A stretch of 64,000 nucleotides of DNA from CAYOHR01 sp964512145 (GTDB lineage Bacteria > Bacteroidota > Bacteroidia > Flavobacteriales_G > JALEGO01), in contig CAZEIM010000011.1 of NCBI GenBank assembly GCA_964512145.1, forward strand, positions 5,711-69,710. The letters are read 5' to 3'. The position numbers and the translations under genes were made by a program. Shown here one piece after another: positions 45,037-53,838 of the stretch; the stretch's first letter is position 1, and each line of letters opens with the position of its first letter. The notes below the pieces were generated by a model, which worked only from the letters and a program-made list of their open reading frames with translations, ran no database searches and was not told where the DNA came from.

Positions 45037-45588
45037 ATGGAAAAAATAAAATTACACGATAAGTTTTTTACACTCTTTATTCCACATGCAGATATTCAGT
45101 TGAAAACTACTGAAATGGCTCATAAAATTAACGTTGAATACAAGGATAAAAACCCACTATTTTTGGTAGTTCTAAATGGTGCTTTTATGTATGCAGCAGA
45201 ATTATTGAAAAATATTTGTATTGAATCTGAAGTAAGATTTTGCAGAATTTCTACTTATACAGGAACACNNNNNNNNNNNNNNNNNNNNNNNNNAGTGAAA
45301 AATGTATTCGGTATAGAAGATATTGAAGAAAATAGGCATTTAATTATCATTGAAGATATAGTAGATACAGGATTTACTTTACATTATTTACATGGTGAAT
45401 TAGAAAAGAAGAAACCCTTGAGCATTAAAACTACATCATTGTTATTTAAACCAGAATCGTATAAAAAATCAATTCATATTGATTATGCTTGTTTTAACAT
45501 CCCTAATCAATTTGTAGTGGGATTTGGACTTGATTATAACGAAAAAGGAAGGAATTTAGCAGATATATTTGTGTTGGCAAATGATTAA
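45037..45588 (+). CDS. hpt: Hypoxanthine phosphoribosyltransferase
   Basis: This purine-salvage enzyme makes IMP/GMP from hypoxanthine/guanine and PRPP. The PRPP-binding motif is complete: HLIIIEDIVDTGFTLHYL. Other landmarks are FLVVLNGAFMYAAELL and CRISTYTGT. A 25-base N run follows TGT and hides the SSTGxV flexible loop. The nominal gap adds nine residues where about five are expected, so its length is probably wrong although the frame is kept. The ATG at 45037 is the start; a TTG six bases earlier belongs to the promoter box. Confidence 0.9.
   Translation: MEKIKLHDKFFTLFIPHADIQLKTTEMAHKINVEYKDKNPLFLVVLNGAFMYAAELLKNICIESEVRFCRISTYTGTXXXXXXXXXVKNVFGIEDIEENRHLIIIEDIVDTGFTLHYLHGELEKKKPLSIKTTSLLFKPESYKKSIHIDYACFNIPNQFVVGFGLDYNEKGRNLADIFVLAND
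45269..45293. other. Assembly gap (25 N) in hpt
   Basis: Unresolved bases over the conserved flexible-loop codons of hpt. Both sides share one frame. Confidence 0.99.
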
Positions 45589-45604
45589 AATTTCATTAAA
45601 TTCT

Positions 45605-46501
45605 TTAATTTTTTTCCAAGCTTTGAATAAATTCATCTAGTCCTTTTAAGATTTTAATATTTTTAGAAGGTTTTTGAATTTTATTTAAAATAGTACTAGT
45701 ACCAGATATAATGATTTCAGACTTTGAATATCCTTTACTTAATCCTGTGATAAAATTATTTAAATCATCTTCCGTAACAGGGTTAATAAATAGTGTGAAA
45801 ATATGGCTTGGATAAACAGATTCTTTGACTTTTAATATATCTTCAAGTGGAACATGTTGGCCTAAATAAAAAACTTTTTTATTATGTTCTAACAGCAAAT
45901 AATAGCAAAAAAGCAGGCCAATTTCATGAAATTCAGATTCTTTCAAAAAAAGCAGATATACTGAATCGTTTGTTGAGAGCTTTGTTTTTTTTAATTCATG
46001 TATAGCAACAATAAGTTTTTCTCGGATCAAATTTGTAATAAAGTGTTCCTGTGCCGGATTTATTTCATTAACTCCCCACAATATTCCAATTTTATACAAT
46101 AAAGGGTATATTATTTTAAGCATCGTATTTTTAAACCCATGTTTTTGCTCACAATGAATAAAGATTTCATGGAATTTTTGTTCATTTAACTCAATCATGG
46201 AAATGATGAGTTGGTTTATTGAATCTTCAAAATTATTTTTTGAAGTTCCTTGCTGTAAACAAGACAAACATGTTTTGGATATTTCTTGAGAATTAAATTT
46301 AGCAATTTTTGAAATTTTATACCCATGTTCTATTAATGTAGAAATATTCAATAAAAGTTTTAACTCTTCATCATTATACCATCGAATGTTGGTATCTGTT
46401 CTTTCGGGATTTAAAATACCGTACCTTTGCTCCCAAATTCGAATGGTATGAGCTTTTATACCACTTAATAACTCTAATTGTTTAATTGAATATACACCCA
46501 T
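45605..46501 (-). CDS. MerR-family regulator with B12-binding domain (CarH/LitR-like)
   Basis: The N-terminal MerR winged helix (YSIKQLELLSGIKAHTIRIW) is followed from about residue 90 by a four-helix and a Rossmann-like cobalamin-binding domain. Compared by eye with Thermus CarH, W142, E152 and H153 match its W131, E141, H142 with identical spacing, and E190-x-H192-x-x-G195 is the lower-ligand motif. The residue after W142 is Gly, where CarH has His132, the ligand of its light-adducted form. So it probably binds cobalamin, but may act as a B12 sensor rather than a CarH-type photoreceptor. It is divergent from a TonB-receptor gene, with an inverted repeat between them. Confidence 0.8.
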   Translation of the reverse strand: MGVYSIKQLELLSGIKAHTIRIWEQRYGILNPERTDTNIRWYNDEELKLLLNISTLIEHGYKISKIAKFNSQEISKTCLSCLQQGTSKNNFEDSINQLIISMIELNEQKFHEIFIHCEQKHGFKNTMLKIIYPLLYKIGILWGVNEINPAQEHFITNLIREKLIVAIHELKKTKLSTNDSVYLLFLKESEFHEIGLLFCYYLLLEHNKKVFYLGQHVPLEDILKVKESVYPSHIFTLFINPVTEDDLNNFITGLSKGYSKSEIIISGTSTILNKIQKPSKNIKILKGLDEFIQSLEKN

Positions 46502-46535
46502 TTGTTTAATTTTGGTATCATATATTTAAACAAAT
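46500..46535. promoter_or_regulatory. Inverted repeat between the MerR-B12 gene and the TonB receptor: candidate operator
   Basis: Perfect 10-bp arms ATTTGTTTAA (46500-46509) and TTAAACAAAT (46526-46535) are separated by 16 bases. The left arm covers the MerR start codon. A plus-strand TAATTTTG box (46507-46514), the likely -7 box of the receptor gene, lies within the element. A regulator bound here could control both genes. Confidence 0.55.
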
Positions 46536-46570
46536 TAAGCTTTTTTATGTTTAATCCACAAACAAAAATT

Positions 46571-48982
46571 ATGAATTTAAGATATTTACTGTTTAGAGTT
46601 TTTATTATACTATCCGGGCATGCTTTTACACAAGAAACAAAAGTAGTTGGTAAAGTAATAAATTATATTAATAATGAGCCCATCCCTTTTTGTAATGTTG
46701 TTATTCAAGGGTCAACTACAGGATCTGTAACCGATTTGGAAGGTAATTTTGTTATCAACAATATTCAGCCGGGCATTTATAATTTTGAAGCCAGTTGTTT
46801 AGGATTTAATAAAAAAATATTATTTGAAATTGAAGTTACCAAATCAAAGGTGGTTCAGTTAACGTTCGCTCTTGAAGAATCAGCAACAAAGCTTGAAGAA
46901 GTACAAGTTACCGCTTCCCCTTTTAACAAAACCGAGGAAAGCCCCGTTTCTTTAAGAACCATAGGGGTAGCCGAAATTCAAAGAGCTGCGGGGGGTAACC
47001 GAGATATATCAAGAGTAATACAAAACTTACCTGGTGTTGCAGCCAATGCATCTTTCAGAAATGATATTATTATTAGAGGTGGAGCTCCTAACGAAAATAG
47101 ATTTTATCTAGACGGTGTTGAAGTTCCTAATATAAACCACTTTGCAACTCAAGGTTCATCAGGAGGGCCGGTGGGGTTATTAAATGTAAATTTTATTAAT
47201 GAGGTAGATTATTATGCCGGGGCTTTTCCAGCCAATAGAGGTAATGCTTTAAGTAGTGTATTCGAGTTTAAACAAAAAGAGGGGAATTCAAAGAAAATTG
47301 CCGGAAATTTTATGCTTGGTTCAAGCGATATTGGCTTAACACTAGATGGACCTACCGGTAAAAATTCAAATTTTATATTTTCGGTTCGTAGGTCATATTT
47401 ACAGTTTTTATTTTCTGCGTTAAAGCTTCCTTTTTTACCTACCTATAATGATTATCAGTATAAACATACGTTTAAACTAAACTCAAAAAATCAAATTTCT
47501 ATTATTAGTCTAGGGGCCTTAGATAATTTTAGAATTAATGCTTCTGCTAATGATGGTGTTACAGATTCGGCAACGTTAAACAGAAATAATTACGTTTTAG
47601 GGAATATCCCTATTAATAATCAATGGAATTACACTTTTGGAGTTGTGTATAAACATTTTTCAAAAAATAGTTTTCAAACGATTGTGTTAAGTAGAAATAT
47701 GCTTAATAATAGTACTACAAAATATACCGATAATGACGACACAAATCCGGATAATTTATTGCTTAACTATTCATCTGTTGAGGCCGAAAACAAATTTAGG
47801 TTTGAAAATACTGTTCGAAAAAACGGATTTAAAGTTAATTATGGGGTAAACTTTGAACATGTTTATTATACAAATAATACTTTAAACAGGCAATTAATTA
47901 TTGGAGGATTACCTACCGAATTTACTTTTAATTCATCCTTGAGATTTAATAAATATGGGGTATTTTATTCTATTAGTAAAGGGTTACTGAATCAACGATT
48001 AATGGCATCGGTAGGTTTAAGATCAGATTTTGCCGATTACTCCTCCGATATGTCTAATCCATTACAACAACTTTCTCCCAGAGTTTCACTTTCATATAGT
48101 ATAACTGAGAAGTGGAGTTTAAATTTTAATACCGGAAGGTATTTTCAACTCCCTGCATATACTATTTTAGGATTTAGAGATGCAAATGGGAATTTGGTGA
48201 ATAAATCAAATAATATTCGATACATCTCTGTTGATCATATAGTAGGGGGGGTAGAATATAATCCGACCAATTACAGTAAAATAACGGTGGAGGGATTTTA
48301 TAAAAAATATAATGATTATCCATTTTCACTGCGCGATTCTATTTCTTTAGCCAATTTAGGGGCCGATTTTGGAGTTATTGGTAATGAGCCGGTAAATTCT
48401 TCTTCTTTTGGAAGAAGTTATGGTTTGGAAGTATTAATTCAACAAAAGCTTAGCAAAGGGTTTTATGGAATTATAGCATATACGTTTGTTAAAAGTGAAT
48501 TTTCTAATTCTGCCGGTAAATATATCCCTTCGGCATGGGATTTTGGCCATATTATTAATCTTTCGGGGGGTAAAAAGTTTAAAAGAAATTGGGAGTTGTC
48601 TATGCGTTTTAGGTTGTCTGGTGGTGCACCATATACCCCATTTGATGTAAATACTTCTTCTTTGATAAGCGTTTGGAATGTTAGAGGCTCGGGAGTATTA
48701 GATTATGACCAATTAAACACCTTAAGATTACCCTTTACCCATCAAATGGATGTTCGTATTGACAAAAGATGGTATTTTAATACGTGGAATTTAAATGTAT
48801 ATTTTGATGTTCAAAATTTTTACGCCAATGAAATTGTACAAGCTCCATTTTTAGATGTTGTTCGCGACAATTCAGGTAAGCCACTAATTAATCCAAGTAA
48901 CCCATCAAGTTATACAACTCAACTTATCGAAAACTCTTCTACAACTGTTTTACCTACTCTAGGAATTATGTTAGAATTTTAA
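46571..48982 (+). CDS. TonB-dependent outer-membrane receptor with carboxypeptidase-regulatory-like domain
   Basis: The ATG at 46571 gives a signal peptide (MNLRYLLFRVFIILSGHAFT). Next come a CarboxypepD_reg-like sandwich (VVGKVINYINNEPIPFCNVV, about 25-105), a plug domain (VRGGAPNENRFYLDGVEVPNI region), and a 22-strand barrel to the terminal LEF. Such receptors import large or scarce ligands using TonB energy. The substrate is unknown; the divergent B12-type regulator makes cobalamin or a cofactor a testable idea. Upstream in-frame starts at 46547 (ATG) and 46502 (TTG) exist; the TTG overlaps the promoter box. It is a single receptor without a SusD partner. Confidence 0.85.
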   Translation: MNLRYLLFRVFIILSGHAFTQETKVVGKVINYINNEPIPFCNVVIQGSTTGSVTDLEGNFVINNIQPGIYNFEASCLGFNKKILFEIEVTKSKVVQLTFALEESATKLEEVQVTASPFNKTEESPVSLRTIGVAEIQRAAGGNRDISRVIQNLPGVAANASFRNDIIIRGGAPNENRFYLDGVEVPNINHFATQGSSGGPVGLLNVNFINEVDYYAGAFPANRGNALSSVFEFKQKEGNSKKIAGNFMLGSSDIGLTLDGPTGKNSNFIFSVRRSYLQFLFSALKLPFLPTYNDYQYKHTFKLNSKNQISIISLGALDNFRINASANDGVTDSATLNRNNYVLGNIPINNQWNYTFGVVYKHFSKNSFQTIVLSRNMLNNSTTKYTDNDDTNPDNLLLNYSSVEAENKFRFENTVRKNGFKVNYGVNFEHVYYTNNTLNRQLIIGGLPTEFTFNSSLRFNKYGVFYSISKGLLNQRLMASVGLRSDFADYSSDMSNPLQQLSPRVSLSYSITEKWSLNFNTGRYFQLPAYTILGFRDANGNLVNKSNNIRYISVDHIVGGVEYNPTNYSKITVEGFYKKYNDYPFSLRDSISLANLGADFGVIGNEPVNSSSFGRSYGLEVLIQQKLSKGFYGIIAYTFVKSEFSNSAGKYIPSAWDFGHIINLSGGKKFKRNWELSMRFRLSGGAPYTPFDVNTSSLISVWNVRGSGVLDYDQLNTLRLPFTHQMDVRIDKRWYFNTWNLNVYFDVQNFYANEIVQAPFLDVVRDNSGKPLINPSNPSSYTTQLIENSSTTVLPTLGIMLEF

Positions 48983-48994
48983 TTAAATAACGTT

Positions 48995-49023
48995 TTGTAT
49001 AATACGAAATGTATATACATTTG
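48995..49023 (+). promoter_or_regulatory. Promoter of rsh
   Basis: TTG at 48995-48997 (within TTTTG), an 18-base spacer and TACATTTG at 49016-49023 form a full Bacteroidota promoter. The ATG is only 5 bases downstream, so the leader is near zero. Confidence 0.65.
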
Positions 49024-49028
49024 TTATT

Positions 49029-51236
49029 ATGGATCAGGTAGTAACAAATCATATTGTTGACGATAAAAAAGTAATTTTAGATCAATATAAAAAACTTTTA
49101 CGGGCATGTAAGCACATTCAAGACCCGGCCGATAAGTTGCTTATCAGAAAAGCTTTTGATTTAGCGTTAGATGCACATAAGGATATGCGCAGAAAGTCTG
49201 GCGAACCTTATATTATACATCCATTAGCGGTTGCTCAAATAGTTTGTGAAGAAATTGGACTGGGAACAACCTCTATCGTGTCTGCTATTTTACACGACAC
49301 CGTAGAAGACACAGAAGTTACACTTGACGATATTGAAAATATTTTTGGGACTAAAATTGCTAAGATTGTTGACGGTTTAACTAAAATTTCGGGAGTTTTT
49401 GATCAATCATCTTCTATTCAAGCCGAAAACTTTAGAAAAATGTTGTTGACCATGTCAGACGATATTAGGGTTATTTTAATAAAAATAGCGGATCGTTTAC
49501 ATAACATGCGGACCCTTGGCTCCCTACCTCCACATAAACAAAGAAAAATAGCCTCTGAAACTTTATACCTATTTGCGCCATTGGCACACAGATTAGGTTT
49601 GTATAATGTTAAGTCAGAGATGGAAGACTTGGGTCTTAAATATACAGAGCCTGAAATTTATAATGAAATTGAGCAGAAACTTAGAAAAACTCAGGCAGTT
49701 AGAACTCGTTTTATCAATCAATTTGTATTGCCTATTGAGCGTGAAATGAGAAATCAAAACATGCATTTTGAAATAAAGAGTAGAACTAAATCTATACACT
49801 CCATTTGGAATAAAATGAAGAAAAAATCTATCCCCTTTGAAGAGGTGTATGATGTTTTTGCTATTCGAATAATTTTAGATGTTCCTATGGATAAAGAAAA
49901 ATCGGAATGTTGGAAAGTGTATTCTATCGTTACCGATTATTATATTCCGAATCCTGAACGCTTACGCGACTGGATAACTACTCCCAAAGCAAATGGTTAT
50001 GAGTCATTGCATACTACGGTAATGAGTCCAACCGGAAAATGGGTCGAGGTTCAGGTAAGAACGGACAGGATGGACCAATTGGCCGAAAAAGGGTATGCTG
50101 CACATTGGAAATATAAAGGTTCAAGCGGTGAAAGTAGTTTAGATGAATGGATTAATAAAATCAGGGAATTATTGGAGTCACCTGACAGCGATGCATTAGA
50201 TTTTTTAGATGACTTTAAGCTAAATCTTTTTTCAAAAGAAATTTATGTATTTACTCCCAAAGGGGAGCTAAAAAGTTTACCTGCAAAATCAACGGCTATA
50301 GATTTTGCTTTTGATATTCATACACAAGTAGGTGAAAAATGTATTGGTGCCAAGGTAAATTCAAAATTAGTTCCATTAAGTCATGTATTAAAAAGCGGGG
50401 ATCAAGTTGAAATTATTACCTCTAACAAACAAAAAGTAAACGAAAACTGGTTAAATTTTGCGGTTACTGCAAAGGCAAGAACAAAAATTAAGTTATTACT
50501 GAAAGAAGAGAAACGAAAAACCGCTGAAGATGGAAAAGAGATTTTGCAACGCAAATTTAATGCGAATAAAATTTCTTATACCGAAGAAAACATTAGTAAG
50601 TTGGTGGCGTATTTTAAGTTGCCTAATGCACTTGAATTATATTATAAAATTGCTAAGGGAAATATTGACTTAAGAATTCTAAAATCATTCCATAAAGTTG
50701 TTGATCAAAAAAATACTCCATCAAAACAAGACGAAAAACAGGTTTTTGAAAAACTCGTTACCGCATTTAGAGGAGGAAAAGAAACGCTGTTGATCGGAGA
50801 GAACATGGAGAATTTAGATTATAAACTGTCTCCGTGTTGTACACCTATTCCGGGTGATGATGTTTTTGGATTTATAACGATTAATGATGGAATAAAAATT
50901 CATAGAGTAAACTGTCCTAATGCTATTCAATTGCTTTCAAACTATGCTTATAGAATTGTAAAAGCTAAATGGACTAACCAAGAAGATATTGCATTTTTAT
51001 CCGGAATTAAACTTACAGGAATTGATGATGTGGGCATACTAAATAAAATTACCAAATGTATTTCTAATGAAAATAAGGTAAACATGCAGTCGTTAAAATT
51101 TGATAGTGTAGATGGTATTTTTGAGGGATTTATTATGCTGTTTGTCCATGATACTTCTCATTTAAATAGATTGATTGATAATTTAAAAAAATTAGAAGGA
51201 ATAATAACGGTACAACGAGTGGATAATAATGGTTAA
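49029..51236 (+). CDS. Bifunctional (p)ppGpp synthetase/hydrolase (Rel/SpoT)
   Basis: This 735-residue stringent-response enzyme has an N-terminal HD hydrolase (YIIHPLAVAQIV, AILHDTVEDT, HNMRTLGS), a synthetase domain (FAIRIILD, ANGYESLHTTVMSP), a TGS domain (about 395-455), a helical/zinc-finger part (SPCCTPIPGDDVFGFIT), and a C-terminal ACT domain. The intact HD motif indicates that it both makes and degrades (p)ppGpp. It heads a tight group with fur, a STAS gene and purA. The latter is relevant because ppGpp inhibits purine enzymes including PurA in other bacteria. Confidence 0.95.
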   Translation: MDQVVTNHIVDDKKVILDQYKKLLRACKHIQDPADKLLIRKAFDLALDAHKDMRRKSGEPYIIHPLAVAQIVCEEIGLGTTSIVSAILHDTVEDTEVTLDDIENIFGTKIAKIVDGLTKISGVFDQSSSIQAENFRKMLLTMSDDIRVILIKIADRLHNMRTLGSLPPHKQRKIASETLYLFAPLAHRLGLYNVKSEMEDLGLKYTEPEIYNEIEQKLRKTQAVRTRFINQFVLPIEREMRNQNMHFEIKSRTKSIHSIWNKMKKKSIPFEEVYDVFAIRIILDVPMDKEKSECWKVYSIVTDYYIPNPERLRDWITTPKANGYESLHTTVMSPTGKWVEVQVRTDRMDQLAEKGYAAHWKYKGSSGESSLDEWINKIRELLESPDSDALDFLDDFKLNLFSKEIYVFTPKGELKSLPAKSTAIDFAFDIHTQVGEKCIGAKVNSKLVPLSHVLKSGDQVEIITSNKQKVNENWLNFAVTAKARTKIKLLLKEEKRKTAEDGKEILQRKFNANKISYTEENISKLVAYFKLPNALELYYKIAKGNIDLRILKSFHKVVDQKNTPSKQDEKQVFEKLVTAFRGGKETLLIGENMENLDYKLSPCCTPIPGDDVFGFITINDGIKIHRVNCPNAIQLLSNYAYRIVKAKWTNQEDIAFLSGIKLTGIDDVGILNKITKCISNENKVNMQSLKFDSVDGIFEGFIMLFVHDTSHLNRLIDNLKKLEGIITVQRVDNNG

Positions 51237-51672
51237 TCAAGAGGTTTTACATAAAGCATTAGAAATATTTAAAGCATATTTAGAACAGCATAATCAGCGA
51301 AAAACTCCTGAAAGATTTGCTATTTTAGAGGAAATATATTCACATAACGGTCATTTTGATGCTGAGTCGCTTTACATAATGATGAAAAATAAAAAATATA
51401 GAGTTAGCAGAGCGACCATTTACAACACCTTAGAGTTGCTGTTATCTTGCAATTTAATTAGAAAACATCAATTTGGAACTTCGATGGCACAATTTGAAAA
51501 ATCTTTACAAAATAAACAACACGATCATATTGTAATGACCGATTCAAATGAAGTGGTAGAGTTTTGTGATCCGCGCATTCAGCAAATAAAAAAAACACTG
51601 GAAGAAGTTTTTGATATAGATATTTTACATCATACACTATACTTTTACGCTAAGAAAAAAACTTCTTCATGA
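51229..51672 (+). CDS. Fur-family transcriptional regulator
   Basis: This 147-residue protein has the Fur winged helix (KTPERFAILEEIYSHNGHFD and VSRATIYNTLELLLSCNLI) and a metal-binding dimerisation half with QHDHIVMTD, the HDH site being typical, and VEFCDPRI. It lacks the C-terminal CxxC zinc site of many Fur proteins. It could respond to Fe, Zn, Mn or peroxide. Its start overlaps the rsh stop by 8 bases and its stop overlaps the STAS gene as ATGA. Confidence 0.87.
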   Translation: MVNQEVLHKALEIFKAYLEQHNQRKTPERFAILEEIYSHNGHFDAESLYIMMKNKKYRVSRATIYNTLELLLSCNLIRKHQFGTSMAQFEKSLQNKQHDHIVMTDSNEVVEFCDPRIQQIKKTLEEVFDIDILHHTLYFYAKKKTSS

Positions 51673-51992
51673 TTACTAACTTTGAATATTCATTCAATCC
51701 AAAAACATTTACTTTGTATTTTAAAGGCAAACTTTTAGAACACTCTCAGGCATTGGATGTATTAAAATTATTGGATGAATATGCTCAAAATAAAAAAATA
51801 CAACACTTACATATAGATCTTTCTGAGTTAGAGTATATTAATAGCTCAGGACTTAATATACTTTTACAAATACTTACTAAGGTAAGAAAATCAGGTTTTG
51901 ATGTATATTTAATAAATATATCTGAAAAAGTTAAACAATTATTGATAGTTACTAAGTTAAATTCAGTATTTAATATTATTCATGAAAATTGA
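51669..51992 (+). CDS. STAS-domain protein (anti-sigma-factor antagonist-like)
   Basis: This 107-residue protein is a single STAS domain: strand FTLYFKGKLLEHSQALD, then LHIDLSELEYINSSGLNILL, where the Ser of NSSGLN is the site phosphorylated in SpoIIAA-type antagonists, and a terminal VYLINISEKVKQLL. No anti-sigma kinase or phosphatase partner is visible in the window. It overlaps fur upstream and purA by 11 bases downstream, so it is translationally coupled in the rsh-fur-STAS-purA group. Confidence 0.8.
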   Translation: MITNFEYSFNPKTFTLYFKGKLLEHSQALDVLKLLDEYAQNKKIQHLHIDLSELEYINSSGLNILLQILTKVRKSGFDVYLINISEKVKQLLIVTKLNSVFNIIHEN

Positions 51993-53274
51993 TGTTTTGT
52001 TAGGGCTCCAATGGGGAGACGAAGGAAAAGGAAAAATAGTGGATGTTATTACTCCAAAGTATGATGTAGTGGCTCGCTTTCAGGGAGGCCCTAATGCTGG
52101 TCATACATTAGAATTTAATAATCAGAAATTTGTGTTGCATACAATACCATCCGGAATTTTTAGAGAAAATAGTTTAAACTTAATCGGAAATGGAGTAGTG
52201 ATTGATCCTATAACGTTAAAAAAGGAAATAGAAACAATCTCTTCGCATGGGTTACAACTTAAACAAAACTTATATATTTCTAAAAAAGCGCATTTAATAC
52301 TTCCTACACATAAATTGCTCGATGCGGCTCAGGAGTCGGCAAAAGGACAAAGTAAAATTGGCTCTACACTTAAAGGAATTGGGCCTACCTACACCGATAA
52401 AATTGGCAGAAATGGATTAAGAGTAGGAGATACGTTGGAAAAAGATTTTATGGATAGAACAAATCAGCTTGTACTCCAACACCAACGAATGCTTAATGCT
52501 TTAAATTATGAATCTCCTAGTATTCAGGAAATGATGAATGAATGGTTAGACGCTTTACAATTTATTAAACAGTATAACGTATCGGATGGAGAATATTTAT
52601 TAAATCACTGGCTACAAAATGGTAAAAAAGTATTAGCGGAAGGAGCTCAAGGAACTTTATTAGATGTTGATTTTGGTTCGTATCCTTATGTTACATCATC
52701 TAATACTGTTTGTGCAGGTGCTTGCACAGGCTTAGGTGTTTCTCCAAAAAAAATTGGTGAAGTATATGGTATATTTAAAGCGTATTGTACACGCGTTGGA
52801 AGTGGTCCGTTTCCAACTGAATTAAATGATGAAATAGGAGAACAAATCAGAAAAAAAGGAAATGAATACGGCTCTACCACCGGCAGGTCAAGAAGATGTG
52901 GTTGGTTAGATATACCAGCATTAAAATATGCGGTAATGATTAACGGTGTAACTAAATTAATCATGATGAAATCAGATGTATTAAGCGGATTTGATCAAAT
53001 TAATGTATGCACAGGATATAATGTGGATGGAGTAAGCACAGAAGAATTGCCTTTTCGATTAGAAACAAGAGATATTAAGCCTATATATACCTCATTTAAA
53101 GGATGGTCTGAAGACTTAACACATGTTCGTAACATTAATGATATGCCTGAAAACTTTAGGCAATATGTAGAGTTTATTCAACAACAATTAGGTGTTCCTA
53201 TTGAAATAGTGTCATGTGGTCCTGATCGAGAACAAACAGTATATATTTCCAAGAATAATAGTGATTTAAATTGA
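51982..53274 (+). CDS. purA: Adenylosuccinate synthetase
   Basis: PurA converts IMP and Asp to adenylosuccinate with GTP. The GTP-binding loop GLQWGDEGKGKIVD is at the N-terminus, followed by RFQGGPNAGHTLEF, STLKGIGPTYTDK, EGAQGTLLDVDFGSYPYVTS and STTGRSRRCGWLD. All are family signatures. At 430 residues it is of normal length. It is the last gene of the rsh group and converges with the TIR gene. Confidence 0.96.
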   Translation: MKIDVLLGLQWGDEGKGKIVDVITPKYDVVARFQGGPNAGHTLEFNNQKFVLHTIPSGIFRENSLNLIGNGVVIDPITLKKEIETISSHGLQLKQNLYISKKAHLILPTHKLLDAAQESAKGQSKIGSTLKGIGPTYTDKIGRNGLRVGDTLEKDFMDRTNQLVLQHQRMLNALNYESPSIQEMMNEWLDALQFIKQYNVSDGEYLLNHWLQNGKKVLAEGAQGTLLDVDFGSYPYVTSSNTVCAGACTGLGVSPKKIGEVYGIFKAYCTRVGSGPFPTELNDEIGEQIRKKGNEYGSTTGRSRRCGWLDIPALKYAVMINGVTKLIMMKSDVLSGFDQINVCTGYNVDGVSTEELPFRLETRDIKPIYTSFKGWSEDLTHVRNINDMPENFRQYVEFIQQQLGVPIEIVSCGPDREQTVYISKNNSDLN

Positions 53275-53298
53275 AATTAGAACGATTGTAATAATAGC

Positions 53299-53739
53299 TT
53301 AGCTATTGATTTGATTGAATAACTCTGCAAAAGGGATGTGATTTTTTATTTCATATCCAAGAGTTTTTAACTCTTCTATTAATCTATTCGTATCACCTGT
53401 TGAAATACAATGGATTCCTTTAATAGGATAATTCATTTCAGACATATTTATTCCTCCCCAAATTAAAATTTTCGGTTTTTTATTTCGACCAATAGCAGCG
53501 CCTATTTCAAAGTTAATCCAAAGGTTTTCAAGTGCTTCTTTGCGAGTAATTAATATTATAATCTCATCAAAAGTTTGAAGTTCATGAAAAATTTCTTGTA
53601 GCCAAATACCTCCAGCTTGTAAAGAATTCCAATCAGAAGTAAGAAAAACTTGATGTTCATTGTTTAAACTACACAGCAGGTTTTTAAATTTAATGGCAGT
53701 ATCAATTGCTAATGATTCATGTGAAATAAAATACCTCAT
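53299..53739 (-). CDS. Stand-alone TIR-domain protein
   Basis: The 146-residue protein consists almost wholly of one TIR-like domain: MRYFISHESLAIDTAIKFKN (box 1 with FISH), a middle FLTSDWNSLQAGGIWLQEI, IIILITRKEALENLWINFEIGAAIG and PKILIWGG. W74 and E78 of WINFEIG align with the Trp and catalytic Glu of NAD-consuming TIR domains. It has no signal peptide, membrane segment or partner gene. It might be an NADase or a protein-interaction module; bacterial TIR proteins often serve in phage defence, but the neighbours (purA, atpC) are housekeeping. Confidence 0.75.
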   Translation of the reverse strand: MRYFISHESLAIDTAIKFKNLLCSLNNEHQVFLTSDWNSLQAGGIWLQEIFHELQTFDEIIILITRKEALENLWINFEIGAAIGRNKKPKILIWGGINMSEMNYPIKGIHCISTGDTNRLIEELKTLGYEIKNHIPFAELFNQINS

Positions 53740-53838
53740 TAAATTCTATGTAATAATAAGCGATTGTAAATGCTATTAAATTTAGCTTAATAATATATGA
53801 TACTAATCATTTTTATTAAGTTGTTATAAAAGCATATA

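Noticed and set aside
46502..46570. Upstream TTG/ATG starts for the TonB receptor
   Set aside because: The TTG overlaps the promoter box and inverted repeat, and the longer forms spoil the signal peptide; ATG 46571 gives a normal one. The ATG at 46547 remains possible.
53299..53739. Calling the TIR gene part of a known defence system (Thoeris, CBASS or pAgo)
   Set aside because: No ThsA, cyclase, Argonaute or other partner gene is nearby; the neighbours are purA and atpC.
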